Below are positions 8,408 through 17,309 of a stretch of 64,000 nt of DNA, one piece after another. Both the position numbers and the translations under genes were made by a program. The notes beneath the pieces were generated by a model, which was not told the DNA's origin, did not search any database, and was given only the letters and a program-made list of their open reading frames with translations. The stretch is taken from NCBI GenBank assembly GCA_029262795.1, contig JAJCYT010000036.1, positions 1 through 64,000 on the forward strand, read 5' to 3'. How positions within the stretch are numbered: the stretch's first letter is position 1; each line of letters starts with the position of its first letter. The DNA is from Candidatus Fraserbacteria bacterium. Its GTDB lineage: Bacteria; Bipolaricaulota; Bipolaricaulia; RBG-16-55-9; JAJCYT01.

Positions 8408-9802
8408 ATGACTGAAAACAACATTCAAAAATATGACGCCATCATTATTGGCACTGGGCAGGGCGGATATCCTCTGGCCAAAGATTTACCCGCAGCAGGG
8501 TGGAAAACTGCTGTGATTGAAAAGGGTGCCATTGGTGGTACATGTGTGAATACCGGTTGTACGCCAACAAAAACGATGGTCGCCAGTGCTCGTGTGGCCC
8601 ACTTGGCCAGCCGTGGACCTGAATATGGCGTTAACATCGGTCCTGTGACGATTGATTTGAAAAAAGTGCGCGAACGTAAACGAGATATCGTGGACGATTT
8701 CAGCGGTGGCAGCGAGCGCCGTTTGGAAAGTATCGAAGGTCTGGACGTCATCCGAGGTGAAGGCCGCTTTATCGGGCCACAGACTATTGAAGTTGCCTTA
8801 AACGATGGTGGCACGCTTCAACTTGAGTCCGAAAAGATTTTCATCAACACAGGCACACGTTCTTTTACACCACCAATTGAAGGCCTCGATTCAGTTCCGT
8901 ATTTGGATAACGCATCCATTATGGAATTGGGTGAAGTGCCCAAACATTTGATTGTGTTGGGCGGTGGCTACATTGGCCTTGAGTTTGGTCAAATGTTTCG
9001 TCGTTTCGGCAGTGATGTCACTGTTGTGCAGCGTGGTGCTCAACTGACCCGCGAAGATCCTGACGTGGCAGACGAAATTAAAAACATTCTTGAAGAAGAA
9101 GGCATGAATATTTTGCTGAACAGTGAAGCTGTCAAAGTTCAACAAAATGATGACAAAATAGAATTGATATTGAAAACAAGTGACGGCGAAAAAATTGTTA
9201 CCGGATCACACTTGCTGGTCGCGGTAGGACGGACGCCAAACACAGACATGCTCAACTTGGAAAGTGCTGGCGTTGAAGTGAATCAACGGGGCCACATTCC
9301 CGTCAATGACAAGCTGGAAACCAATGTGCCTGGCATTTATGTCATCGGCGATGCCAAGGGTGGGCCTGCGTTCACCCATATATCTTATGACGATTACCGT
9401 GTCATCAAGAAAAACCTGGTGGATGGTGGCGATGTCAGTATCAAAGATCGACTGGTGCCTTACGCCATGTTTATTGATCCGCAATTGGGCCGTGTGGGCC
9501 TGAGCGAATCAGAAGCCAGGGCACAAGGCAAAAATATTCTCGTTGCCAAAATACCGATGACCTATGTGGCGCGAGCATTGGAAATGGACGAAACGCGCGG
9601 CTTCATGAAAGCAGTGATTGATGCCGACACCAATCAAATTTTAGGCTGTGCCGTCCTTGGCATTGAAGGCGGCGAAATCATGTCGGTGCTGCAAATGGCC
9701 ATGATAGGCAACGTCCCTTATACAGTTATTCGTGACAGTGCCTTTGCACACCCAACTTTATCGGAATCATTGAACAATCTGTTCATGTCGCTGGACTGGT
9801 AG
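8408..9802 (+). CDS. FAD-dependent pyridine nucleotide-disulfide oxidoreductase (MerA-like)
   Basis: This 464-residue flavoprotein begins with a Rossmann fold ([14 protein letters not shown]), followed by the redox pair in [14 protein letters not shown] second dinucleotide site ([15 protein letters not shown]) binds NAD(P)H, and [17 protein letters not shown] is the C-terminal FAD motif. The interface domain ends in HPTLSE with the catalytic His-Glu pair. It resembles mercuric reductases in the core but lacks the N-terminal HMA domain and the C-terminal vicinal Cys pair needed for Hg(II). A thiol, metal or reactive-chlorine-type reductase (RclA-like) is therefore more likely than true MerA. 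AGGAG lies before the ATG. It stands alone, divergent from the MFS exporter. Confidence 0.88.
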   Translation: MTENNIQKYDAIIIGTGQGGYPLAKDLPAAGWKTAVIEKGAIGGTCVNTGCTPTKTMVASARVAHLASRGPEYGVNIGPVTIDLKKVRERKRDIVDDFSGGSERRLESIEGLDVIRGEGRFIGPQTIEVALNDGGTLQLESEKIFINTGTRSFTPPIEGLDSVPYLDNASIMELGEVPKHLIVLGGGYIGLEFGQMFRRFGSDVTVVQRGAQLTREDPDVADEIKNILEEEGMNILLNSEAVKVQQNDDKIELILKTSDGEKIVTGSHLLVAVGRTPNTDMLNLESAGVEVNQRGHIPVNDKLETNVPGIYVIGDAKGGPAFTHISYDDYRVIKKNLVDGGDVSIKDRLVPYAMFIDPQLGRVGLSESEARAQGKNILVAKIPMTYVARALEMDETRGFMKAVIDADTNQILGCAVLGIEGGEIMSVLQMAMIGNVPYTVIRDSAFAHPTLSESLNNLFMSLDW

Positions 9803-9923
9803 GTTCAAAATTGGGAAGCGTTTACGCTTGTCAACGAATCAGGAACAGATTGGGAACTTTTTATGAATAGTGTCGTAAAACCTAGAGATATGATGCAGGT
9901 CAGCTCTCAAAATGATCTATATC

Positions 9924-9952
9924 CTGTCAATAGCACAAAAATATGGTATATT
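9924..9952 (+). promoter_or_regulatory. Probable promoter of the sigma factor gene
   Basis: CTGTCA (9924-9929), a 17-bp spacer and TATATT (9947-9952), with an extended -10 TGG just before the hexamer. It lies about 130 bp before the sigma factor start. The rest of 9803-10080 holds only a short inverted repeat AAGCG-TTTA-CGCTT (9816-9829) and no convincing gene. Confidence 0.5.
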
Positions 9953-10080
9953 AAAGAGGACTTAATTGGTCTGACTTAATGCACTTACAAACGACATTGG
10001 TTTTGTGAATAGCCAATCATTTGTGAATGACCGTAAAACTGTGCTCTTCTCGCTTACGAATATTGAAAGAGGTGAGCCGT

Positions 10081-11082
10081 ATGAATGCGCTGGAAACACT
10101 GATCGTTAACCTCGACAACGAAGAGCTGGATAATACTTCGGCGACTTCAACAAAAGATCCTGTTGGTAAGCAGGGCAGCTTGGGTGAAGATTTCATCGAG
10201 ATGTACCTGCAGGAAATCGGCAAAATTCAGTTGTTAACCGCAAAGCAAGAAATCGTCCTGGCAAAGCGCATTGCCCAGGGGGATCGTCAAGCGCGTCAGC
10301 AAATGGCAGAAGCCAACTTGCGCTTGGTCGTGTCCGTGGCAAAAAAGTACCAGGGATATAACTTGTCTCTGCTCGATTTAATTCAAGAAGGCAATGTGGG
10401 CTTGATGAAAGCGATTGATCGCTTTGATTACACCCGTGGCTATAAGTTTTCCACTTATGCAACGTGGTGGATTCGACAAGCCATTGGACGCGCTGTGGCG
10501 GACAAAACACACACAGTTCGCACCCCGCAGCACATTGCTGATTACATGAGAAAAATTTCCAATTTTGAAGAAGCCCATCGCCAAACGCACGGGGCGAATC
10601 CAACAAATGCGGAACTGGCTGTTAAAATGGAATTGCCTGAGGCAGAGATCAAACGCGTCAAAGCATTGTCTCTGTACTCTCGTTCTTTAGAAGAACCTGC
10701 TGTGGCTTCCGGTGCCGATGAAGATTCCCAGTTGCTCGATGCTCTCAGCAATGACGAATTTTCCTCACAGTTCAGCCCCGTGGTGCAGGAACTTCAATTA
10801 GACAGTTTGCGTCATATGTTCGAAAAGTTAGACATTCGTGAACGCATCATTCTGGAAAAACGTTACGGCATTCGCTTTGTCAAAATCGGCAAAGGCTGGA
10901 CCGTGGAATATGACGAACCCGAAACACTCGAAGACATTGGCAAGATGCTTGGCATCAGCCGCGAGCGCGTGCGTCAGATTCAAAATGAGGCGCTGGAAAA
11001 ATTGCGCACGGAAGAAATGAATCCACTCATCGAAGAACTCGAAGGCTGGATGTTCCAAAGCGAAGCCTGGAACCAAAAATAA
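10081..11082 (+). CDS. RNA polymerase sigma factor, SigA/RpoD type
   Basis: This 333-residue sigma70-family factor has region 1.2 ([17 protein letters not shown]), region 2 ([45 protein letters not shown]), region 3, and region 4 with the helix-turn-helix [18 protein letters not shown]. It directs core polymerase to -35/-10 promoters. No long acidic region 1.1 is present, and it is shorter than typical RpoD. Region 4 carries about ten extra residues between RYGI and TLEDIG ([15 protein letters not shown]) where most relatives have a short loop. The ATG at 10081 follows AGAGGTGAG; an in-frame upstream ATG at 10027 has no such site. It could be the housekeeping factor or a group 2 factor. A terminator follows. 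Confidence 0.93.
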   Translation: MNALETLIVNLDNEELDNTSATSTKDPVGKQGSLGEDFIEMYLQEIGKIQLLTAKQEIVLAKRIAQGDRQARQQMAEANLRLVVSVAKKYQGYNLSLLDLIQEGNVGLMKAIDRFDYTRGYKFSTYATWWIRQAIGRAVADKTHTVRTPQHIADYMRKISNFEEAHRQTHGANPTNAELAVKMELPEAEIKRVKALSLYSRSLEEPAVASGADEDSQLLDALSNDEFSSQFSPVVQELQLDSLRHMFEKLDIRERIILEKRYGIRFVKIGKGWTVEYDEPETLEDIGKMLGISRERVRQIQNEALEKLRTEEMNPLIEELEGWMFQSEAWNQK

Positions 11083-11104
11083 TAAACGCTGAATCTTCTT
11101 TTGA

Positions 11105-11143
11105 AACCCCAAGGATAGTTTTTACTGTTCTTGGGGTTTTTTA
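11105..11143. terminator. Bidirectional rho-independent terminator
   Basis: Arms AACCCCAAG (11105-11113) and CTTGGGGTT (11130-11138), followed by a T run on the plus strand and preceded by a matching A run. It sits between the convergent sigma factor gene and dppB-like permease and can serve both. Confidence 0.85.
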
Positions 11144-12085
11144 TTTCAATCGAATCCTCGGATTCAAATAGGCATATAGCAAATCAGCGAGAAGGTTGGC
11201 GAACACCACACCGACCACAACCACCATGGTGATGGCTTGAATGAGAGCCAGGTCGCGCGTATCAATGGCGAATACGAGCAAGCGTCCTAAGCCAGGATAG
11301 TTGAACACATTTTCGATCACGATCAATCCACTGATGAGCCAGCCGAAGCTGATGGCAATCACGGTAACAGTGGGCAACAGGGCGTTTCGCAAAACGTGTT
11401 TGAACAACACGGTGGATTTGTTCAAACCTTTTAACGTCGCAGTTCGTACGTAGGGTTTTTGTAATTCTTCAATCACACCAGCACGGGTGAGGCGGGCCAT
11501 GTAAGCAAGCAACACCATCGTGGCGGTCAGGGCTGGCAATACCATGAATGGAATGGTTTCAAAAAATGACATTTCAGCATTGATAATTGAACTGGGCGGG
11601 AACCAGTTTAACGTATGAGCCAATACTTGAATCAACACCAACCCCGTCACAAATTCCGGCAGGCTGACCACAGACAAAGTGCTGATGCTAATCACATTAT
11701 CCGACCATCGATTCGCGTTCAGCCCTGCATAAACTCCCAATAACATTGCAAGTGGTACGGCCAGCAATAACGTCAGAAAAGCAAGTTGAAGCGATGCACC
11801 CAATCGGTTCAACACCAGTTCGCGTAGATTCTCCTGGCTGCTGAAAGACGATCCCCAGTCACCAACAAAAAAACTTTCCAGCCAATCGAGGTATCGAATA
11901 GGCAACGGATCGTTGAAGCCCATTTCTTCTCGAAGATTTTCCAGTGCCACTTCATCTGCTTCACGCCCAAGCAGGATAGAAGCCACATCACCGGGCAGAA
12001 GATTCGTAATTAAAAACACGATCATTGAGGTTAAAAATAGCGTCAGCAGCAATAGCCCTAAGCGGCGCAGGATATAGCGTGTCAT
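11141..12085 (-). CDS. Peptide/nickel ABC transporter permease, DppB type
   Basis: This 314-residue inner-membrane permease matches DppB/OppB: MTRYILRRLGLLLLTLFLTS at the N-terminus, the LPGDVA loop, REEMGFNDPLPIRYLDWL, and the C-terminal coupling region LTRAGVIEELQKPYVRTATLKG with FNYPGLGRLL. It pairs with the permease domain of the fused upstream gene to make the channel of a di/oligopeptide importer. Its start overlaps the stop of that gene by 4 bases (12082-12085), so the two are translationally coupled. Substrate could be peptides, nickel or another solute of the PepT family. Confidence 0.93.
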   Translation of the reverse strand: MTRYILRRLGLLLLTLFLTSMIVFLITNLLPGDVASILLGREADEVALENLREEMGFNDPLPIRYLDWLESFFVGDWGSSFSSQENLRELVLNRLGASLQLAFLTLLLAVPLAMLLGVYAGLNANRWSDNVISISTLSVVSLPEFVTGLVLIQVLAHTLNWFPPSSIINAEMSFFETIPFMVLPALTATMVLLAYMARLTRAGVIEELQKPYVRTATLKGLNKSTVLFKHVLRNALLPTVTVIAISFGWLISGLIVIENVFNYPGLGRLLVFAIDTRDLALIQAITMVVVVGVVFANLLADLLYAYLNPRIRLK

Positions 12086-15072
12086 GTGTCTGCCTCCGTT
12101 TGAGTCAAGGAGGATTGTAGTTGCTTTAATTCATCCCTTGGTATGTGGCAATAGATGCCGTGGCTCTGATCATCAAGTTGCCAAGGCGGTGTTTTTTCAA
12201 CACAGATGTTTCCCAGGAATCGAGGGCAACGGGTATGGAATGGACAGCCTGATGGTTTTTGTGTTGGGCTTGGCACATCACCTTCGAGCCGAATATGTTT
12301 GGTTTGCGTTTGTTGGCTGGCGCTTGGCACAGCAGAGAGTAAGGCTTCAGTGTAAGGATGATAAGGTGGTTCAAACACGGCGGAAGCAGGGCCAGATTCC
12401 ATCAATTCTCCCAGGTAGATGACTGCAATATCATCGGCCAGATAACTGACTGCGGCCAGGTCGTGTGTAATAAACAGGTAACTGGACTGCTTTTCCTGCT
12501 GTAAACGGCTGAGTAAATTCAAGATGCGGGCTTGCACAGAAACGTCCAGTGCAGAGGTTGGTTCATCACAAATGATTAATGCAGGATCAGCGGCAAATGC
12601 ACGTGCAATGGCCACTCGCTGCTTTTCCCCACCTGACAATTGACTGGGCAGACGTACGATATAGCCTTCGTCCAGTCCCACTTGATTGAGTAAATTTTTC
12701 AGATTAGTTTCTGCATCGGAACTCTGATTCAACTTTTGCAAAGGACGTTGTAGGCTCTGGCCGATGGTCATGTAAGGATTCAATGCTTCCTCAGGCTGTT
12801 GAGACACAAGTTGAAGTTTTTTCAACATTTCTTTACTACGTTGAGAAAGTTTGGGAGTTAACACATCTTCATCGAGTTTGATTTCACCATCGTTTGCCGG
12901 CGTTAGACCTGCAATAGCACGAGCCAAAGTGGTTTTGCCACTGCCGCTTTCGCCGACCAATCCCAGGGTTCGACCTTGTTTCAGGTTCAGGCTGATGTCA
13001 TCAACTGCTTTGACAATATCGGCAGGTTGTCGTTTGAGTAAATCTATCAATGTGCGAGGGAGGTGGAATTGCGTTTTAAGGTGGACTATTTCCAGCAGTT
13101 TTTTTGTAGAGTTAATTGGGTCGGCTTGATCAAGTTGTGTTTGTAGTGATTCGATTAAATCAGTTTTTTTAGACAAAATTTCTTCCCAGCGGTAACAACG
13201 AATTTTTCTGTTAGGAATTTCGTCGTTGATCAATTCAAGTTCGGGCCTCTGTTGTATACATTGATCTACCGCCAGCGGACAACGAGGCGCAAACACGCAA
13301 CCTGAAGGCAAATCCTGAAGCGAAGGGATTTGTCCCTGCATTGAATGGAGTGTTACTTCTCGTTTGCTTTGTCCCAGTTTGGGCACGCTGTTGAGCAAGC
13401 CCATTGTGTAGGGATGGACAGGTTGTTGATACAAATCGTGTACGGTGGCGTCTTCAACCAACTCTCCTGCATAAAGCACGGCGACTCGATCAGCAATTTG
13501 AGATACAACACCGAGATCGTGCGAAATGTAAAGCGCTGCCGTTTGTTGTTCTCGAATCAAATCCCTTAGTAGATCAAGCATGACGGCTTCGGTGGTGACA
13601 TCCAATCCAGTGGTTGGTTCATCCAATACCACAAACTTAGGTGAGTTGCTCAGTGCCATGGCGATCAACACACGTTGTTGCATCCCGCCACTGAGTTGAT
13701 GCGGATAGCTGCGAGACACGCGCACAGGGTCGGGGATGTTCACTTTGCCCAACCAGTTGAGCGCTGCATCCAGTGCTTCCTGGCGAGATAAATCTTTTTG
13801 ATTCAAGGACTCGATCATTTGCTCGCCAATTTTCAAGGATGGATTAAGTGAAGCCATTGGGTTTTGCGGGACCAGGCTCATTTGTGAACCCCAAATATTT
13901 TTCAGGGATTTCTCATTCAGAGTCCAGATGTTTTGACCGGAGAAATAAATTGCTCCTTGAGTTAAACTTCCATTGGCACTGAGGTAACGCATCACGGCCA
14001 AAGCGAGTGTTGATTTACCCGAACCGCTTTCACCAACCAGACCATAGATTTGGCCAGGTTCAATTTTTAGGTTGATATCACGAACAGCGTCCAGAGTTTG
14101 TTTCCCTTGAGAATAGGACACGGTGAGGTTTTGTAATTCAACCACAGTGTCGCTTTTTGAATCTGGAGCGGAGGATGCCTGATGTCTTTGACTGGATTGA
14201 AACAATCGTTGAGGCAGAATTTCGATATTGGATTGAAGCGCACTTTTTAGACCATCAGCCATCAGATTGACACTAATGACCAACACTGCGATAGCAGCCA
14301 CAGGGAAGTAAAGAGACCAAGGGGCGAGCGAAACAAAAATGCGCGCTTCGTTCACCATCAAGCCCCAGTTGGGGGTGGGCGGTTGAATGCCGATGCCTAA
14401 AAAGCCTAGAGACGCAACCAAAAAAATGGCATAGGAAAAACGGAGCGCTGCTTCGACTGAAAGAGCTGGCAACACTGAGGGAAGAATTTCACGAAACAAA
14501 ATGAACAATAGAGATTCACCGCGCATTCTGGCTGCCTCAACAAATCCCTTTTCTTTTAGACTCAATACTTCACTGCGAACCACACGTGCCACGATGGGGA
14601 TGTAGACAATGGCAATCACAAACAACACGCTCAGGTTGCTCAAAAAACTGCGAGAGGTACCAACACTGGCTGCCTCAATTACGCCAAGCAATAACAAGGC
14701 GAACAACATAGCGGGAATCGCCAGCAGGCTATCGAAAAAACGCATCAAGATTTCGTCAAACCAACCGCCCCAATATCCACTGAGCAATCCTAAAAATGTG
14801 CCAATCAACACTGCCAACAACGTGCCAACGCCAGCCAACAACAAGATGCTTTGCGTGCCGATTAACACGCGGCTAAACACATCGCGTCCCAGATGATCCG
14901 TGCCAAACCAACGTTCTAATGAGGGTGCAGATCGGATTGTGCTTGAGGTTTCGGTGGCTGAATAAGGTGAAATCCAAGGCCCAAATAAAGCGAGGCAAAG
15001 AAAGAGTAAGGTGAGTGTGGTGCCAATGGCCGTCGAAGGTTTTTGAAATAATTTTACGATTATAGAATTCAA
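12082..15072 (-). CDS. Fused peptide ABC transporter: DppC permease + DppD ATPase + DppF ATPase
   Basis: A single 996-residue chain holds three normally separate subunits. Residues ~1-285 are a DppC permease (SAPSLERWFGTDHLGRDVFS, EAARMRGESLLFILFREILP, QPPTPNWGLM). A short Ser/Gln-rich linker leads to ATPase 1 (~310-635), with GESGSGKS near 347, LSGGMQQRVLIA near 459, Walker B VVLDEPTTGLD and an oligopeptide-type C-terminal Cys-containing extension (CVFAPRCPLAVDQC). ATPase 2 (~650-985) has GESGSGKTT near 707, LSGGEKQRVAIARA near 811, LIICDEPTSALD and CPFHTRCPRFLGNIC. Both catalytic sets look intact. The start is a TTG at 15072 with GGGGTAAG before it, supported by the hydrophobic N-terminus. 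It is flanked by the binding protein upstream and DppB downstream. Confidence 0.93.
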   Translation of the reverse strand: MNSIIVKLFQKPSTAIGTTLTLLFLCLALFGPWISPYSATETSSTIRSAPSLERWFGTDHLGRDVFSRVLIGTQSILLLAGVGTLLAVLIGTFLGLLSGYWGGWFDEILMRFFDSLLAIPAMLFALLLLGVIEAASVGTSRSFLSNLSVLFVIAIVYIPIVARVVRSEVLSLKEKGFVEAARMRGESLLFILFREILPSVLPALSVEAALRFSYAIFLVASLGFLGIGIQPPTPNWGLMVNEARIFVSLAPWSLYFPVAAIAVLVISVNLMADGLKSALQSNIEILPQRLFQSSQRHQASSAPDSKSDTVVELQNLTVSYSQGKQTLDAVRDINLKIEPGQIYGLVGESGSGKSTLALAVMRYLSANGSLTQGAIYFSGQNIWTLNEKSLKNIWGSQMSLVPQNPMASLNPSLKIGEQMIESLNQKDLSRQEALDAALNWLGKVNIPDPVRVSRSYPHQLSGGMQQRVLIAMALSNSPKFVVLDEPTTGLDVTTEAVMLDLLRDLIREQQTAALYISHDLGVVSQIADRVAVLYAGELVEDATVHDLYQQPVHPYTMGLLNSVPKLGQSKREVTLHSMQGQIPSLQDLPSGCVFAPRCPLAVDQCIQQRPELELINDEIPNRKIRCYRWEEILSKKTDLIESLQTQLDQADPINSTKKLLEIVHLKTQFHLPRTLIDLLKRQPADIVKAVDDISLNLKQGRTLGLVGESGSGKTTLARAIAGLTPANDGEIKLDEDVLTPKLSQRSKEMLKKLQLVSQQPEEALNPYMTIGQSLQRPLQKLNQSSDAETNLKNLLNQVGLDEGYIVRLPSQLSGGEKQRVAIARAFAADPALIICDEPTSALDVSVQARILNLLSRLQQEKQSSYLFITHDLAAVSYLADDIAVIYLGELMESGPASAVFEPPYHPYTEALLSAVPSASQQTQTKHIRLEGDVPSPTQKPSGCPFHTRCPRFLGNICVEKTPPWQLDDQSHGIYCHIPRDELKQLQSSLTQTEADT

Positions 15073-15118
15073 AACTTACCCCAACCATCCCTGTACTAAG
15101 AATGACGGTTGAATTTTA

Positions 15119-15177
15119 GAACTTACTCCCGCAGTCTAATTGTAGCCCCTTTCAGATGAAAGGGGTTGGGGATTTGA
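15119..15177 (-). repeat. Dispersed palindromic repeat, copy 2
   Basis: Read on the minus strand: ATCCCCAACCCC, hairpin CCCCTTTCATCTGAAAGGGG, then CTACAATTA and GACTGCGGGAG. It lies between the binding-protein gene and the fused transporter gene, inside what would be one operon. A CGTCAT-containing stretch follows at 15100-15107. Confidence 0.85.
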
Positions 15178-15210
15178 AGTCTTTATTAGTTTTAAGCTTA
15201 ATAAAAAATT

Positions 15211-16833
15211 TTAGTTCTGTTTCACGCTTCTAAAATCCGTCCGACCCACAAACGCCTTTAACTCGAAACCTTCAAAGTTGTCACGGATGGCTGCGTTTTG
15301 GGAGAAGTAATAGGGAACAATCATGGTACTTTGTGCTTGGAGAATTTCCTGCATCCGTTTGTAAGCGTTGATGCGTTCCTGTTCGTCCAAGGTGGTGGCA
15401 GCGGTTTGGGCAAGCTGATCAAATTCTTCGTTACAGAATTTTGATTCGTTCCACTTGCCATCGCAAACGAGCATCACATCCACATAGAACTGAGGCACCG
15501 GGCGTGATCCCCAACTGGTCATACCAAACGGAGCACTAAGCCATTCATCGCTGTAGTAAACGTTTTCAGGGCGTGTGACCACATCCACATTAATGCCAAT
15601 TTGGGAAAGCTGATCTTTCACCAGCACGGCCACATCGGGCATCCCCAAAGTGTCTGGTGTGTAAAGTTCGAGTGAAAGGCCATCGGCAAATCCGGCATCA
15701 GCCATCAAGGCTTTGGCCTGTTCCACATCTGGTTGTGAATTCAGTGGCACATGATAATCCTTGTACAAAGGGCCAATTGGCGTGTCGTTGCCGACTGTGC
15801 CCATGCCTAGGGCGGCGGCATTGAGCATGGCTTCCCGATCCAAAGCGAGTTTGATGGCCTGAACCACTTGCGGATTGTTGCCGGGTTCTTTGTCGCTGTG
15901 TAAACGGATGGAGATAAACGAATTGGTAGGCACCAATGTGGTGTTAATATTGGCTTCTGATTCCAAACTCAGATATAACGCGTTGGGCATGCGCCAAACC
16001 AAATCGACCTGACTGCCTTTCAGTGCGTCTACAGCAGCGGTGCTGTCGGCAAAAAAGATGAAATCCAGTTTATCTAACTCAGGTTTTCCAGAAACGAAAT
16101 AATTCTCATTGGCGCTGAGTTCAATGCGATCTTCAGTGCTGACATTCTCCACTTTGAACGGGCCAGTGCCATTGTAATCACTGGTGTCTTCCGTGCCGTT
16201 TTTGACGATGACAGCGCGGTTGTCAGTGAGATCAAATAAAAAGAAGGGATCATTTTCACTGAGCGTGAAGACCACTTCATTGTTGCCGTTGGCTTCGATA
16301 CTGACGACATTTTCGTACAGACTGGCTGCGCCTGATCCCACTTCGGGATTTCGCAATCGAATGAAAGTCCAAACCACATCTTCGGCGCTGAAGGCGCTGC
16401 CGTCATGGAAGGTCACGTTTTCTTCAAGCGCAAAGGTGTAGGTCATGCCGTCTTCACTGACTGTCCAGGATTTGGCCAGACGCGGTTGGATGCGATTGGC
16501 CGCATCAACATCGACCAAATAATCATAGACTGCGTTTACAAAGGCCACTTCCTGATCCGATGACACGAAGCCAGGGTCAAGATTTACCGTTGCTTGAGTG
16601 GCAATCCGTAGTGCGGTTTCAGCGACTTCAGGTGTGTCTGTTGTGGTCGATGTTTCGTTGCTTGTTTGTGTGTTATCTGTTTGTGATGTGTCGTTTGTAT
16701 TGGTTTGCGTGTCATTATTGTTGCTTTGATTTTGATTCGCGTTGTCGCAGGATGTGATCAACAGACCGGCAAACAGCAGCATGATGATTGACAGCAAAAA
16801 ATGATTTCGATTGGAACGTAATTTAAAGCTCAT
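15211..16833 (-). CDS. Peptide ABC transporter substrate-binding lipoprotein (SBP family 5)
   Basis: This 540-residue extracytoplasmic binding protein has a signal peptide ending in the lipobox LITSC (Cys near 29), then a low-complexity Asn/Thr/Gln-rich linker of about 45 residues that tethers it to the membrane. Family 5 features follow: LAKSWTVSEDGMTYTFALEE, VTFHDGSAFSAEDVVWTF and the late LYTPDTLGMPDVAVLVKDQL. It delivers solute to the DppB/DppC permease encoded next on this strand. The ATG at 16833 follows GGAGGGG. Its promoter is readable at 16875-16903. Confidence 0.93.
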   Translation of the reverse strand: MSFKLRSNRNHFLLSIIMLLFAGLLITSCDNANQNQSNNNDTQTNTNDTSQTDNTQTSNETSTTTDTPEVAETALRIATQATVNLDPGFVSSDQEVAFVNAVYDYLVDVDAANRIQPRLAKSWTVSEDGMTYTFALEENVTFHDGSAFSAEDVVWTFIRLRNPEVGSGAASLYENVVSIEANGNNEVVFTLSENDPFFLFDLTDNRAVIVKNGTEDTSDYNGTGPFKVENVSTEDRIELSANENYFVSGKPELDKLDFIFFADSTAAVDALKGSQVDLVWRMPNALYLSLESEANINTTLVPTNSFISIRLHSDKEPGNNPQVVQAIKLALDREAMLNAAALGMGTVGNDTPIGPLYKDYHVPLNSQPDVEQAKALMADAGFADGLSLELYTPDTLGMPDVAVLVKDQLSQIGINVDVVTRPENVYYSDEWLSAPFGMTSWGSRPVPQFYVDVMLVCDGKWNESKFCNEEFDQLAQTAATTLDEQERINAYKRMQEILQAQSTMIVPYYFSQNAAIRDNFEGFELKAFVGRTDFRSVKQN

Positions 16834-16874
16834 GACCCCTCCTGATTGAAGATGGCTTCGACCTCTGTTCAGTC

Positions 16875-16903
16875 ACTATAGTGGTTGTTTCAGTTTGATA
16901 CAA
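16875..16903 (-). promoter_or_regulatory. Promoter of the peptide transporter operon
   Basis: Minus strand TTGTAT (plus 16898-16903), 17 bp, TATAGT (plus 16875-16880). The -10 lies in a perfect 10-bp palindrome CACTATAGTG (16874-16883), a possible regulator site. Confidence 0.55.
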
Positions 16904-16983
16904 CGTGCTGTGCCTGGATGAGGTCTCACTGCTGGCAAACCTATGTCCTTGCGACTTCGGTCACAGTTTGAAATCTTTAAGGT

Positions 16984-17307
16984 ATGGCACAAATGCGTTT
17001 GGGGTCCGAAAATGTCAGTGCATCTCTAGAGCAAAGGCGATGGCGCGAAGCTCTGATCACTTTCGCGATTTTGATGGGCACGATCCTGTTGGTGGTTGGT
17101 TTGATCGTGTTGTACGTCTGGTTGTCCTGGCAACGTGTGTATTGGGCCGATCAGGTGACAGAATCACGCATAAAACTCGAACAACTCAACATCGATCAGC
17201 AGAACCTGAAGGCAGACACCGCCACCTATTTTTCTCTAGAGCGGGTTGCTCGCTTTGCAAAGCAGCAAGGCATGGTTGAATCGGATCCCGCTTACTGGCC
17301 TCCATAA
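16984..17307 (+). CDS. ftsL: FtsL-like cell division protein
   Basis: A 107-residue bitopic protein. A short basic N-terminus (LEQRRWREA) precedes one membrane helix (about residues 25-50, ITFAILMGTILLVVGLIVLY), then a periplasmic coiled coil with leucine spacing (ITESRIKLEQLNIDQQNL-like) and a C-terminal SLERVARFAKQQGMV motif typical of FtsL/DivIC. It would join FtsB/FtsQ in activating septal synthesis. It lies 2 bases upstream of the FtsI gene. The start is uncertain: ATG 16984 has AAGG only a few bases away, while ATG 16993 has better spacing. Confidence 0.75.
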   Translation: MAQMRLGSENVSASLEQRRWREALITFAILMGTILLVVGLIVLYVWLSWQRVYWADQVTESRIKLEQLNIDQQNLKADTATYFSLERVARFAKQQGMVESDPAYWPP

Positions 17308-17309
17308 TC

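Noticed and set aside
8408..9802. True mercuric reductase
   Set aside because: The C-terminal Cys pair and HMA domain are missing, and no other mer genes are near.
9803..9979. 58 sense codons in frame after the TAG of the flavoprotein gene, including a 38-codon frame from ATG 9862
   Set aside because: No good Shine-Dalgarno; it overlaps the sigma promoter, and a frame of this length can occur by chance.
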